From: Coniochaeta sp. PMI_546
Lineage: Eukaryota > Ascomycota > Sordariomycetes > Coniochaetales > Coniochaetaceae
DNA: 64,000 bases
Direction of reading: 5' to 3'
NCBI GenBank assembly: GCA_021432605.1
Contig: MU271149.1
Span: 1,984,001 to 2,048,000, forward strand
Each line of letters begins with the position of its first letter. Position 1 is the stretch's first letter. Positions 1 through 10,865 of the stretch are shown here, piece by piece. A program made the position numbers and the translations under genes. The notes below the pieces were generated by a model, which worked only from the letters and a program-made list of their open reading frames with translations, searched no databases and was not told the origin of the DNA.

Positions 1-750
1 AGACACCATCAGACCAGCTGGGGCAGCCATGGATGGTTCAGAGGCAATGGGCATCCATAGACCCCATCTTCAGTGTCGATGACCCTTTCATCGCTTGTAA
101 TAATCCCGGCGTGCCGCCCCCAGCGTACATCCCCATCGAGGCTGGCGAGAACATCACGGCCGTCTACTGGTACTGGCTCCATCCGGTGGGACCGATGACC
201 GCTTGGCTGGCTCCATGCAACGGCGACTGTGCGAAAGTCAACGTCAACGAAGCCGGGTGGTTCAAGATCTGGGAGGCAGGCTTGCTATCAGGCAATGTCC
301 CCGAGGGCATGTGGTGGCAGAAGCAGTTCCAGAACTGGGACGGCAGTCCTGACCTGTGGCCCGTCACGATCCCCATAACTCTGAAGCCTGGGCTGTACAT
401 GATCCGTCACGAGATACTGTCGATACACATTGAGAACAAGCCACAGTTCTATCCGGAATGCGCGCATCTGAACGTGTCTGGAAAAGGGAGCGTGTTGCCG
501 CCCACAGAGTACTTGAAGAAGTTCCCTGGCGCCTATGACTCAAATGGTGAGTTGTGTCATCCCATGTGAAAGAGCTGTATACACCGCTTACACTTTCAGA
601 CCCGTCGATAAACATCAACATCTACACGGATCAGATGAAGAACACCACTGTGAGTTACCTTTTATCCAGGCACTCCAGGCACTTGAGTCGACGGGCTAAT
701 ATCCAGACCAGAACTACACTATTCCTGGTGGACCGATCTGGGATGGGTAA
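1..750 (+). CDS. AA9 lytic polysaccharide monooxygenase, 5' end off window
   Basis: This is the 3' part of a secreted copper enzyme that oxidatively cleaves cellulose or related glucans. Exons are <3..546, 600..649 and 712..750; both introns have GT-AG ends and phase is kept (phase 1, then phase 0). The frame is open to the left edge, so the ATG at 33 is internal and the signal peptide and His1 of the copper brace lie outside the window. Visible family marks are QRQWASIDPIF, the AGENITAVYWYWLHPVGPMT stretch holding the second copper histidine, the axial-tyrosine segment QFYPECAHLNV, and the typical end YTIPGGPIWDG, which comes from the last exon. No linker or CBM1 follows. It converges on the ABC transporter gene, whose stop lies 143 bp away. 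The family call is firm; C1/C4 regioselectivity cannot be read here. Confidence 0.92.
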
Positions 751-892
751 GTCGCGTGGCCCCCAATCTACTCTAACCGATTATTGATCATTACAAGCTT
801 CGCGATCGTGGACAAATACTGCCTTGGTTGCTGAGATGATATATGAGATACCAAAAACATGGAAAAATATTCGAATGACCTTACAGTCTCTG

Positions 893-3800
893 TTACTCCT
901 TCCTTCGAAAGCGATTTTCCCGCGAGCTCTTCCTCCTCGCTGACACTGAAGCCCTTCCTTCCAGCCGCCGAAGTGCATCCTCATTCACAGTCTTGACAGG
1001 CAGCGGCCATGCCTGATCCCTCGCCTCTTCGACCTTCAAGTCAGCCTCGATCTCAAGATCCTTATCCGATCTCTCGTGATGTATCCTCCTCGCCTCCTTC
1101 TGCTTCTTCCTCCTCTCCTTCTCCCGCCTCCTCATCTCCGCCTCACCACCGACGAGCGTCGTGAAACAACCACCCCGTGCAATGAGGTCCTCATAGTCCC
1201 CAACCTCGGCCACAACACCCCCCTCGACAACGGCAATCCGATCGACAACCTTCATCATCTCCTTGCTATGCGTGACCACCACGACAGCCATCTCTCTGCC
1301 TCGCTCCCTGACCAGCCCCTTGATCACAGCCCTTATCTCCTCAGCAGCGCTAGCGTCGAGACTGCTCGTCGGCTCATCCAGGACCAGCAGCTTAGGCCGC
1401 CGGACCAGGGCGCGAGCGATTGCCACGCGCTGCATCTGCCCTCCCGAGAGCCCGAGGCCGCTGCCGTCGCCAACGGGCGTGTTATATCCCTCTGGCAGGG
1501 AGGACACGAAGTTGTGCAAGCCTGCCTGGCGAGAGGCAATGAGCAGGTTGTATGCCAAAGTTGACGCCTCCGGTAAGCCGTAGAGGATGTTTTCCCTGAT
1601 TGTGCCGGGGAAGAGGAAGGGTTGTTGAGGGACGTAGGCGCACTGCGACCGGAGATGTTGCGTTGAGAGGATGCTTGCTGAGCGGGACGAGAATGTGAGG
1701 GGCGCCAGGGTGTGGCTGCGGTGTTTGGGGTGTAGATGATGGGTGGGCGTCCGGACGAGCTCGGGAGACGGGTCCGGTTCGTAGAGACAGAGGATCAGCG
1801 AGGCGATGGTGCTCTTGCCGCACCCTGAGGCGCCAACTATGGCTGTGCTGGTGCCAGGATCGATGCGCAGGTTGAGGTTGCGCAGGACTGGTACGGCAGG
1901 ACGGCTGGGGTATGCAAACCGGAGGTTGTTCAGCTGCAGGGGCAGTGGGGTTGCGACCCTCTCCGTTCCCTGGTGTTCGTGGCTTGTATCGTGTGAGAGG
2001 TGGGAGTAGTAGAGCATCTGTACTGCCGTCGTCTTGGCAGCCGCGAGCTGGGGGATGTTACCCAGCAACATAATGGAGTTACCCATGGAGAAGAGGAGAA
2101 GGTTAATGACCTTCAGCTCGTCTGTGACTGCCAGTTTGCCATCGCGGATGAGCGTGGTGCCGTACCAGAAGACGAACGAGGTGATGAAGAAGGGGATGGA
2201 CTGGTAGAGGCCGTAGAAGAAACCGGCGTAGGCTGCGCGGCGCTTGCCGAGGCGATAGGCTGCTTCAACCGATTTGGCGTACTTCCCAGCAAAGTGACGC
2301 TCGAGAGTGAGAGCGCGGACGACGCGAATGTTGGAGAAGGCCTCGGTGAAGATTGCGCTGGTCTTCTCGGCTGCTGTGTTACAGATGGATTCCCATTTGT
2401 CGCTTGTCTGGGAATTCCACCTTGCGGCAAGAACAGCGGGGGGCAGGGCAGTGAGAGCGACCAGCGTCAAGTCCCATCGGATGATGATAGCCCATGCAAT
2501 CGAGGATCCGACCATGGAGGTGACGATTACCATAATGGGGAGGAACTGGCCAACGAGTTTTCTCATCTCCTCAGCGCTCCAGTCCAGACACTCGCTGATC
2601 CGGCCGGAGGAGTGATTGGCCATATCAAACCACGACTTTGGCTGGCTAAGGATCCGGCTGAAGGCTTCTGCGCGTAGTGTGTTGACCCAAGCTTGACCGA
2701 CACACTCCATGAGGAGGTAGGCGAGGAATGTTGACACGGCCTCGACAATAGCGACGATGGCAAGGTAGATGCCCCATATTCTCGCCTCTGCTTGGGGGTT
2801 GCCCTTGGCCCAAAAGGCGGCCGTCAGCTGGGCGAAGAGGATAGAGAAGGCTGGTTGACATCCTGCAGTCACTAGACAAAGTAACAGACCGAGCACGAGT
2901 TGGACACGGGACTTCTTGTTCAAATTTGGCCACACGGTGCGCAGGATCGCTGATAGAGGCGGAGTCTTGGTAGGTTCGTCATCTTCGCCTTTTCCTATGC
3001 CGGTTTTCTTCTTAAGAAGGATGTCGTTGATGAAAGCAGTGAAGGAAGCTCGACTCTGTGCACGCTTGGAATTATCTGGCTGGTAGGGTACTCTTTCGTG
3101 CCGTGAGATTGTCGACATCGACAGTCTAGAGTTCCTGACTGCCAGACCAGACTGTCGGACAATGTCAGTGCTGCTTCGTTCTGAGTCGTGATTTCCTTGG
3201 TCAAGAAGTGCAGATGGAGAGATTTCCTTCCGAGGTCGATTGTTCACTGATATCGTGCGAGGTAGTTCCCCGTCTAGGCGCGTTTCTTCATCCATGGGCT
3301 CGATCCAAAGGTCCTTCCTGCGCAACCCTGTGATTCTGGTAGTGCCGACTCCTAGCGACATTCTTCCGTTGTAGAATGGCTGATTTTCGTTGTCATAAAG
3401 TCCACGAAACATCCTAGAGAAGCGGCTGTCGTAGACATGAGCTGGCTCAGGCGCTGGTATCTTCCCGTCAATGATGTGCTCATCCGCATCAGTCTCTGAG
3501 TCCGTTTCTGAATCCGTATCCGAGTCTTCCTTCGACTCAGCTTCTTGGTCTGATGCCGCCAACAAAGTGGCGAATAGCCCGCTTGAGTCTGAAACGAGAC
3601 CCTTCTGGTACCCTGCCTGAACGAGCCGTCCGCTGTCCATGACGTAGACATACTCGCTGTCCTCAATCTGAGCGACTTCATGGGTGATGATGATGGTTGT
3701 CTTGCCGCGTCGCCACAATCGGAGGGCATCCATAATAAGGCTCCTGTTTGCGGGATCCAGCCCACTCGTGACTTCATCCAAAATCAAAACTGGACTGTCT

Positions 3801-5534
3801 CTCAATCTTGCTCTGGCAAGTGCAACTCTTTGTCTCTGTCCGCCGCTAAGGCTATATCCTCCTGGCCCGACTTGAGTGCTGAGACCCTCAGGCATTGCAG
3901 CAATGGTTGGTTGCAGCAGAGCAACACCGCAAGCCTTGATGACATCGTCGGTACTGACCGTACTGAGGTTTCTAGCGCCTAAGGCGACGTTGTTGCCCAG
4001 GCTGTCGTTGAAGAGGATGCTTGATTGCTGGATAAGGGTGACATTGCTCCGGAGCCAGCCTAGATCAAGTCTTTCCAGCGGAATGCCGTCCATCGTGATC
4101 TTGCCACTAAGGGGCTCGTAGAAGCGGACGAGTAGATTTCCCAGAGTACTCTTGCCGGAGCCACTGCGACCGACAAGAAATGTGACGGCGCCGGCCGGGA
4201 AGAACATGCTGCAAGGGGCAATGACTTGCCTGGAGAGGTTTGACGGATATGCAAAGCTGACCTAGAAGATTATGATCAGCATCGTCTTCTTGAGATGTAC
4301 GAGGGGGGCAGGCATACGTTTTGGAGCTCGATATCGCCGTCGCACCGCAGCGGTCTATATCCTTGTGACTGGGACCGAAAGTCATGGGACTTCCCCTCAG
4401 AGTATTGAGAAGCATCCTCCGCAAGAGCAGCTAGTGACTTCCCAGCAGCCATACCCTTGGCAAGAACCAACCAATGCGGACCGACAGCCTCAAGAGCTTG
4501 AAATGCTGTGAGAGCAGCATAGAACGTGGTGAGCGCATTCCCAGGTGTCAGCGAACCTTGATCAGCTAGAACGACAGCAAAGTAGAATCCGACCACGAAT
4601 AGCATATTCATCCAGAGCTTGATATAGCCCATTTGCCCGCATTTACACAACACTTGCCGGAAGTAGTGCCTCGCAGCCCCTTTAATCGCTTTCTGATACT
4701 GCCACTGTTCGTGACCCTCGCCGTTGTAGACCTTGACCAGTTCGATGGCCGTCAAAGCTGCGACGGCATGTTTGGCGGCATATGCGAGTTGCTGCTTCTG
4801 GGCCCTGATAGCAGGGTCGAGTTGTCTGTTGATGAGAAACAGAATGACGACGGACGGAACGCACGTGGAGAGGACGACGAGCGTGAGTTTCCAGGAGTAA
4901 TAGAAGGCGACGATGAGACAGGCAACAAAAACCAACGTGTCATATACGAGGAAGCCAAGTGCTTGTGACGCTGCTGTCTGTAGCTCGCGTATTCGTCTGC
5001 AAATAGTTGTTAGATCATGTATGCTCAAAAGGAAAGGACATGGTCCCATATGGCTTGGAAGAATCACCCCTGAGTCTGTATGATCAAACTAGACATGCCG
5101 TCTCCTCTTGTGTCAAACCAATCCATTTCCTTCTCTATCATTCTCGAAAACAACGTCTCCCTCGCTGTTACTGCTCGAAGTTCTCCCGACGTGATCCAAA
5201 GAGCCATATCCATGCTGCTCAGCGCCCACATCCCCACACCCAGCACGGTCATATAGCCGCACCATTGTGAGATTTGGGCGAATAACTCTTGACCACTGAG
5301 AGCACTGGCTCCGTACTTGGCTACAACATCGAAAGTTCTTCCGAGGAGGACAGTGTAGACTGTCTTGCCAGCAGCAACGACACCTGCCGTACATACGGCG
5401 CAAAGGATGATGCCAAGTTGTCGGGGGTTGGTGAAGGCAAAAAGGTATGTCGATGGAGGGGAGGATTTTGGCTGTTCCTGTATTTCTTCCGAGGACGGTT
5501 CAGGTCCGGACTTCTCGTCTTGAAGGACAACCAT
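893..5534 (-). CDS. Ste6-type full ABC transporter (ABCB/MDR class)
   Basis: A full-size ABC exporter of 1504 residues in TMD-NBD-TMD-NBD order, in the plasma membrane or endomembranes. Exons (minus strand) are 5534..5068, 4996..4318 and 4261..893; introns are 71 and 56 bp and the total is 1505 codons. NBD1 has Walker A GRSGSGKST near residue 413, signature LSGGQRQRV near 519 and Walker B LILDEVTSGLD. NBD2 has GASGCGKST near 1192, LSGGQMQRV near 1320 and LLVLDEPTSSLD. The first TMD (FYYSWKLTLVVLSTC, VKVYNGEGHE) resembles yeast Ste6, the a-factor pheromone exporter, more than broad multidrug pumps; this is my recollection of the family, so the substrate is inferred. An acidic Ser/Asp/Glu-rich linker follows NBD1 (around 620-640), NBD2 carries a His-rich insert of about 35 residues after Walker A, and the C-terminus is a long charged tail. 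A multidrug role remains possible. Confidence 0.88.
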
Positions 5535-6259
5535 CTTTGAAAGGAGCGTGACAACTGAGACAGTGTCTTGCGGTCTTACGGTAGAACGCTAATGGTTTTA
5601 ACTTGGGAGCAATGAGACTGATCGACAAAATGTAAGATACCCTGAGGACGGAGGGGATAGATCAGAACAACAAGCCCCAGAAAGCAGCCCACGACGGGCA
5701 AATCCCATTTGGAAGCTAATGCAGACCATTGATCCTGTGATCAATGGATGTGAAGGTGCATGTCCCTCAGAATCGTGACTCTCGCAGCTTGCCTTTGTTA
5801 TGGTGGCGAGTGCTTAGTATTGTTCTCAGATGTCCGAACAGATCACCTCCTCGACAATATTAGCGGCTACAAAGCAAAGCACCCATTAACATATCAGAAA
5901 ACAGAGGATTGGGCACAAATGGGCATCGTGTGCCAACAGGTAGGTGAAAATGGAACCTCAGATTCCAAAAGCTTGAATGCGCCAGTTTTTGTAACTCAAT
6001 ATGCCAGCGCAAACCCAGCGCAGAACATGTGCAATCGAAGCAATGCAATGCGAAGAAATATCCTTTGACCAAATTTGACGGAAGAAGCCCTGGGTATTAT
6101 GCATATCCTCCTTGACAATCACACTGCGCCGGCGTCCCCAGATCATGACCTCGAAGCCCTTCAAGCTCGAATGGCTTCATTCCACGCTGAAGATCTTGGC
6201 AGACTCTTTACAGCTAGAGGCACGACAACTTCAAAATCGCATATCCTGTCTGACGTGCA
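5535..6259. other. Intergenic: promoter side of the ABC transporter
   Basis: No supported gene. The stretch lies upstream of the ABC transporter start and downstream of the PBDC1 gene. It contains a perfect 9-bp inverted repeat at 5726-5747. An ATG-started 102-codon ORF on the plus strand (5760-6068) has a weakly hydrophobic start but no family resemblance and no splice support, so it is not called. Confidence 0.5.
5726..5747. repeat. Perfect 9-bp inverted repeat with 4-nt loop
   Basis: CCATTGATC (5726-5734), loop CTGT, then GATCAATGG (5739-5747). It lies about 190 bp upstream of the ABC transporter start codon. It could be a dimeric factor site or a chance hairpin; no function is shown by the sequence. 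Confidence 0.6.
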
Positions 6260-6949
6260 TCATGACTTCTTGCTAGCCTCGGCTTCAGCCTTCTCCTTTT
6301 GTGCCTGTTCGTAAATCCAGTCGTTCAAACCCGCGCGGTTTCTGAGAGAGTGTTAATTTATTGCGTTTATAAGAACAGCCATAAGTCTTACCTTGCGATC
6401 TCGACCGCGTAAAACTGCATCCGCGGCACTACAATTAATGTCAGTCGGAAGTCCCTATCAACCTTGGCGTAATTGCCCAAACTCACCGAATATGGTCTCT
6501 TTCTCGCCGTACTCGAATTTGGGGTTGGATCGCAGCAGAGTGCCGAAGTTGTAGTCGTCTACCTTCTTCTCGTAGGCCATCATGAAGTTGCGCCACCTCT
6601 CCTTGCCCGACTTGCTCTTCATCTCATCCTCATTGATCGTAGCGGCTGGGTCGAATTCTGGGAAGTCCTTCTTCAAGTGCTCATAGATCTCGTCGTCGAT
6701 CTTGGTCAGGCGCAGTTGCGATCCCCTGACCTTCTCTAGGATAGCCCAGTATGTCTGCATCTGGGCGACAGCTTTGACGGCGAACTGCTTCTCGATCTAT
6801 AACGGAAAGGGCCAAGGGCGGCTTGTCAGCTAACAGAGCATGGTGAATTCAACCATTGGAGGGGAGCGTACGTCTTCAAAGTTGTCGGCATTCTCGGCAT
6901 CGAAGTTCTTGGGGATGGGGCCCCCGACGGCGTCTGTGATATCGGGCAT
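6260..6949 (-). CDS. PBDC1 / yeast YPL225W (Chp1) family protein
   Basis: A 168-residue cytosolic protein of the PBDC1 family (old domain name: polysaccharide biosynthesis domain). The yeast member YPL225W (Chp1) is reported as a ribosome-associated chaperone for newly made eEF1A; the polysaccharide name is misleading. Exons are 6949..6872, 6796..6487, 6428..6392 and 6341..6260; all introns are short GT-AG and the total is 169 codons. Family marks are QTYWAILEKV, LRLTKIDDEIYEHLKKDFPE, NFGTLLRSNPKFEYGEKETI and the end segment MQFYAVEIARNRAGLNDWIY, which is assembled across two introns. The start ATG (MPDITDAVGG) is the first in frame and leads straight into the conserved acidic segment. The length fits the family. 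Confidence 0.9.
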
Positions 6950-8138
6950 TTTATCTGGTAGATATGAGGAAAATATGTGCCGTTGTAGTTCTGAGGTTGA
7001 TTTGATTTGGAGAGTTTGTCGATGGGAGACTGACTGTGATTGCGGCGGATGGTGGGGTTGAAGTATAGTGGTGTTGACCTTCCAGTGCCTTCGGGTCGAT
7101 GACCGAATGGTGGGGAAGTAAAACTTTGGCTCAAGACTGGACTAGCTAGCTACCTTATCTCTTATCATCTATCGATAAGAACCTGAAATGGCTTACATAA
7201 CAGCCTATCGACCTCACCACTTCTGGGTCGTCCTTATTGCCTGTACCTCACTCATCCTACGAAGACTCTTAGGGGTAAAGCAAAGCATGTAGAACAAGAG
7301 TAGCTTTTCACATTCACTAGACTAGGTGAACTCACAGTTCTGACTAGAACAAATATGACAGTGCTGGCATTCGTGTCGTCTGTCTCTATGGGACATTGAA
7401 CCAATAGTCAACAATCGGTGGCTTTGTGTAAACACGATTCAGGGGTAATCACCACCAGATACAGCCCGTGAGAAAACCCACTGAAAATACCACCCAAGTG
7501 CTTTTGGTCTATTCTGAACTCCCATATTCTTCACCGCATGGTTCATCTGAGGCCTTCTGTGCATTTTGGTGGTCGTTGACAAAGTAGGAGCCGCCCACCC
7601 CGGCAGGGTGTTCTCATCGCGATGATGTCGTCGGCCTCAGCCGCGACGCGGCTTGACCCCCAACCTGAGGACGAAGCACGCGGCTCAAGCAACCAGAGAG
7701 GCACATTTTGCGGACCTTTACTGCAAAATGAACTTCCCTTCACGCTCGCAGCAAAACCCCAACCTGGCCTTTCTTTTTCCACCATCTCACAATCCTGACC
7801 TTTTCCTCCATTCCTACCACAACCACTACCACAACCACCACCACTACCAACTCCATCTATCCTGACAGAACCATCTGAACTCGAAGAAGGCCTATCGAGA
7901 CTTGATTAACAGTATCACCAGTACTGAAGTTTCAAGCAGCCTTTCCAGCACTTCACTTCTCCCAAGTAAGTAAATTCTAGACGCAACCAACTTTACTTCT
8001 GGTAACGGTATGGAGCAGCGTCTGATCCAGGTATCCAGCCTTGGCAGAAATCAACCAGCAAACGACCGGGAGCACTAGGCTTGAGTTTAGCTGACAACTA
8101 GGCCATAGACGGTGCAGACAGCGCAGTCATAAGAAGCC
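6950..8138. other. Intergenic: divergent promoter region
   Basis: This is the shared upstream region of the PBDC1 gene (minus) and the large hypothetical gene at 8139 (plus). It has a pyrimidine- and CCAC-rich tract at about 7800-7860, typical of fungal 5' leaders. A GTAAGT at about 7971 followed by possible acceptors near 8100 could mark a 5'-UTR intron of the 8139 gene. No coding gene is supported. Confidence 0.45.
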
Positions 8139-10865
8139 ATGTCTTCTCCGCCCAGTTTCGACCTGGCTTTCCGCCAGAAAGGTGACCGCAAGGACAGTTT
8201 AAACCCCAGAGATAACGACTCGTCTAGCAGCGCACAGAACCCACAGAGCGTTCAGTCTGGTGCTGAGAACACTATCATACCATCGCCCAGTCGAAGGTCT
8301 CCTACTACCGCGCAGGACCCACATGCTTTTGAGTCTCAATCAGAGGTCACGACGACACCAGCTGGAGCAGAGGCCACTATTACCACAGCACAGCAGCCCA
8401 AAGGCGTCAAGTTCGCTCCTCACATTACCCTCATCTCACATGAAGGTGACAGCAAAAGAGTCCCTTGGAACCCCTTCGCATCCCAGACATCGATTGAACC
8501 TCTGGAGCAAGTCCTGGGACCCGAGCAGAGCAACCCAAATATTCGCACCCAGCCATCTCAACTCACTCTAGCCGAGTTCCTGCGCGACGAAAGCAACCTA
8601 CCACCGCACCTGCGCCCTCGGCAGTCTCTTCTCACCTGGGGTGAATTTCTGAAGGACGAGAGTAACTTAACCTCACACCTCGCCAGCCAACCTTCTTCTG
8701 GCGGCGTCTCAAATAAACTCGGTTCCAGCGCGCAGGACTCTGTTGTCAGCCTCAACCAGATCTTGAACGAAGGCCCGCCTGTTCTAACAGCCGAAACCGG
8801 TCTCAAGGACATTTCGAACGAAGGTCCGCCAGTTGGTCTACAAAGGTCGGTTTCCAAGCGCGTTGTCGACAAGGTCCGCTCCCTGGTTGCAACCAGCTCC
8901 AAGAGCACCACAACTCCCTCTGGAAGCGCCACCTCTCGAGAAGAGAACGAAGAGAAAGACGACGAGCACTACACTCGATCGCAGCAAGAGGCACAGACCT
9001 CAATCAGTATCGGCCTGGACGGCAGTTACTTATTCGACTCCCCTCCCGCGTTCTCTCACCAGGCCCTCACTACCACCACCAAGCCTCTACCTCTCCCACC
9101 ACGCGAGACAAGCGATAGTAAAGAGACAGTCCCTTTCGCCGCCCCACCATCTACCACCCACAGTCGACCACGCAGCCGCGGTCGCAGTCGCAACGCCACC
9201 ATTCGACCTTCATACGAGGTCATCGCGCCTTACCTACCACGAGCACGCACTAGCAGCACCGAGACAATCAAAGCGAGGCAAACATCAGCAACCATCGGCG
9301 TCATGAGTCCTTCTGTTGATGACACTGGCCGCGCAGAGCGGATCCCCCTAGTCTGTCCAGCCTGGGATCGCCGGGTTGATGTCTCCTGGTCGCGAGACCA
9401 GGAGATCACCTGGAGCGGTGCGCGCGAGCTCAATGCCTTTCGCGTCTCTCTGGCGCAGTTCCACCGGGAAGCCAAGCACACCCCAACGAAGAACGATCTG
9501 GTCAATCCGCTTCTTCAACTTCCAGACAGGGTCAGGTACATGATATGCAAGTACCTCGTCCCGGACCACCCCGACCAGAAGCCCATCAAGCTCAACAACG
9601 GGATGTGGCTGTATGAACCGGTCTGGCCAGCCGTTTATTTCGACAACCTCGCGGATGTCTTGCGCTCCGTGAGCGACTATACCTCGGTCTGCTGGGCCAT
9701 GCGCGCCGACGTACTCACGACCATCTTGAACACGCGCCGCTTCCACGTCGTCCTCTCTCCTTTCTCGGGGGCGCTCCTCGATCCCCTCGCCAACCTCTGG
9801 TTCGGCAAGTACGCTGGCTATATCCAGCACGTCACCATCGAGCTCGACTGCACCAAATTGGGCTTCGGGGCCGAGCCGGCGGCGGTCAATCTCAGACCGC
9901 TCGTCATCAAGCTCACGCCGCGGATCGAGACGTATGCGGTCGCGCAGAAGATGAGGGGCATCCAGCAGCAGCTGCTCCTCCACGGGGACGGGGATGGGTT
10001 CTTTGGGGAGGTGGAGAAGAAGAAGGCGGCCCCGAGGGGAGGTCGTGGAGGTCTTTCCACCGTCCACAGCCTCACGGTGGCGGCGAGGCGGTACTTTGGG
10101 GAGCGTCCGGCGGAAGCGGGTCGAGGTAAGCCCCCCTCACATTCCTTGATCTCTCATTTGAGTGATAACGTCAGACGTGGGCTAACATTTCACCATACAG
10201 TTCCCCAGAAGTATAGCCCGGACGAGTACCTCGCGGTACTCGGCCCGGTGAAGGCGCTGTGCGGGAAGGTGGACAACCTGCGCGCCGTCGGCCTCGATGC
10301 CGGCAGCACGTACCGCCTTCTCGCACTCGTCTGGGAGGGGATGACGGCGGAGTCCGTCAAAGCGGCGGTGGCCGGGCGGTTTGGGGCCGTCCGCGCCACC
10401 TGCCCGTCGGACTTCTACCCGACCCTACCTGGACAGGCGTCGTTCTTCGATGACGGGACGGGTGGAGATTCTGGTAACGGGGTCTTCATCAGGCACCCCT
10501 TTGCCTTCGATGACGGCCGTCTGGGCTTCTACCTGGACGAGAGCATGATCGGTGAGGCGAGGCAGGGGACGGTTCATTCGAGCATCCTGCCGTCTGCTCT
10601 CCGAGGAACGGTAGAGCCCGCGGCCAAGAAGGTGAAGGGGTTGCCCGGCTGGGTTTCTGGCCGCGAGAAAGGCAAAGGGAAGGCAGGGGAGGAGAGGGAG
10701 AAGGAGGAGGCGCCCGAGTGGCCGGAGGAGAGAGAGGACGAGGAAGGGGAGGGGGAGGAGGTGAAGAGTCGCGGCTCCTCGACGGACACGGAACCGTTCC
10801 CCGAACTGCCCGACATGAACCAGCAGCTCGCGCTGTTGGAGGCATACCAGTTTGGCAGTCGGTGA
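8139..10865 (+). CDS. Large hypothetical protein, disordered N-terminus, acidic tail
   Basis: I do not recognise the family. The ORF is open for 908 codons, but 10126..10200 is very probably a 75-bp in-frame intron: donor GTAAGC, branch-like GCTAAC, acceptor ATACAG. Removing it keeps the frame and gives 883 residues. Residues 1 to about 420 are low-complexity and rich in Ser, Pro and Thr. This part holds an internal repeat, LAEFLRDESNL / WGEFLKDESNL, and a second pair, LNEGPPV / ISNEGPPV. From about residue 450 a folded region begins with LLQLPDRVRYMICKYLV, which resembles the leucine-rich start of fungal F-box-like proteins. A conserved-looking helical region follows (NTRRFHVVLSPF, GYIQHVTIELDC). 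The last 80 residues or so are highly charged (Glu, Lys, Arg). ATG 8139 is the first in frame. An F-box-like role is only a guess. Confidence 0.75.
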   Translation: MSSPPSFDLAFRQKGDRKDSLNPRDNDSSSSAQNPQSVQSGAENTIIPSPSRRSPTTAQDPHAFESQSEVTTTPAGAEATITTAQQPKGVKFAPHITLISHEGDSKRVPWNPFASQTSIEPLEQVLGPEQSNPNIRTQPSQLTLAEFLRDESNLPPHLRPRQSLLTWGEFLKDESNLTSHLASQPSSGGVSNKLGSSAQDSVVSLNQILNEGPPVLTAETGLKDISNEGPPVGLQRSVSKRVVDKVRSLVATSSKSTTTPSGSATSREENEEKDDEHYTRSQQEAQTSISIGLDGSYLFDSPPAFSHQALTTTTKPLPLPPRETSDSKETVPFAAPPSTTHSRPRSRGRSRNATIRPSYEVIAPYLPRARTSSTETIKARQTSATIGVMSPSVDDTGRAERIPLVCPAWDRRVDVSWSRDQEITWSGARELNAFRVSLAQFHREAKHTPTKNDLVNPLLQLPDRVRYMICKYLVPDHPDQKPIKLNNGMWLYEPVWPAVYFDNLADVLRSVSDYTSVCWAMRADVLTTILNTRRFHVVLSPFSGALLDPLANLWFGKYAGYIQHVTIELDCTKLGFGAEPAAVNLRPLVIKLTPRIETYAVAQKMRGIQQQLLLHGDGDGFFGEVEKKKAAPRGGRGGLSTVHSLTVAARRYFGERPAEAGRGKPPSHSLISHLSDNVRRGLTFHHTVPQKYSPDEYLAVLGPVKALCGKVDNLRAVGLDAGSTYRLLALVWEGMTAESVKAAVAGRFGAVRATCPSDFYPTLPGQASFFDDGTGGDSGNGVFIRHPFAFDDGRLGFYLDESMIGEARQGTVHSSILPSALRGTVEPAAKKVKGLPGWVSGREKGKGKAGEEREKEEAPEWPEEREDEEGEGEEVKSRGSSTDTEPFPELPDMNQQLALLEAYQFGSR

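Noticed and set aside
5760-6068. 102-codon ATG ORF with a slightly hydrophobic start, possible small secreted protein
   Set aside because: The hydrophobic core is broken by charged and Cys residues, there is no family resemblance and no promoter or splice support.
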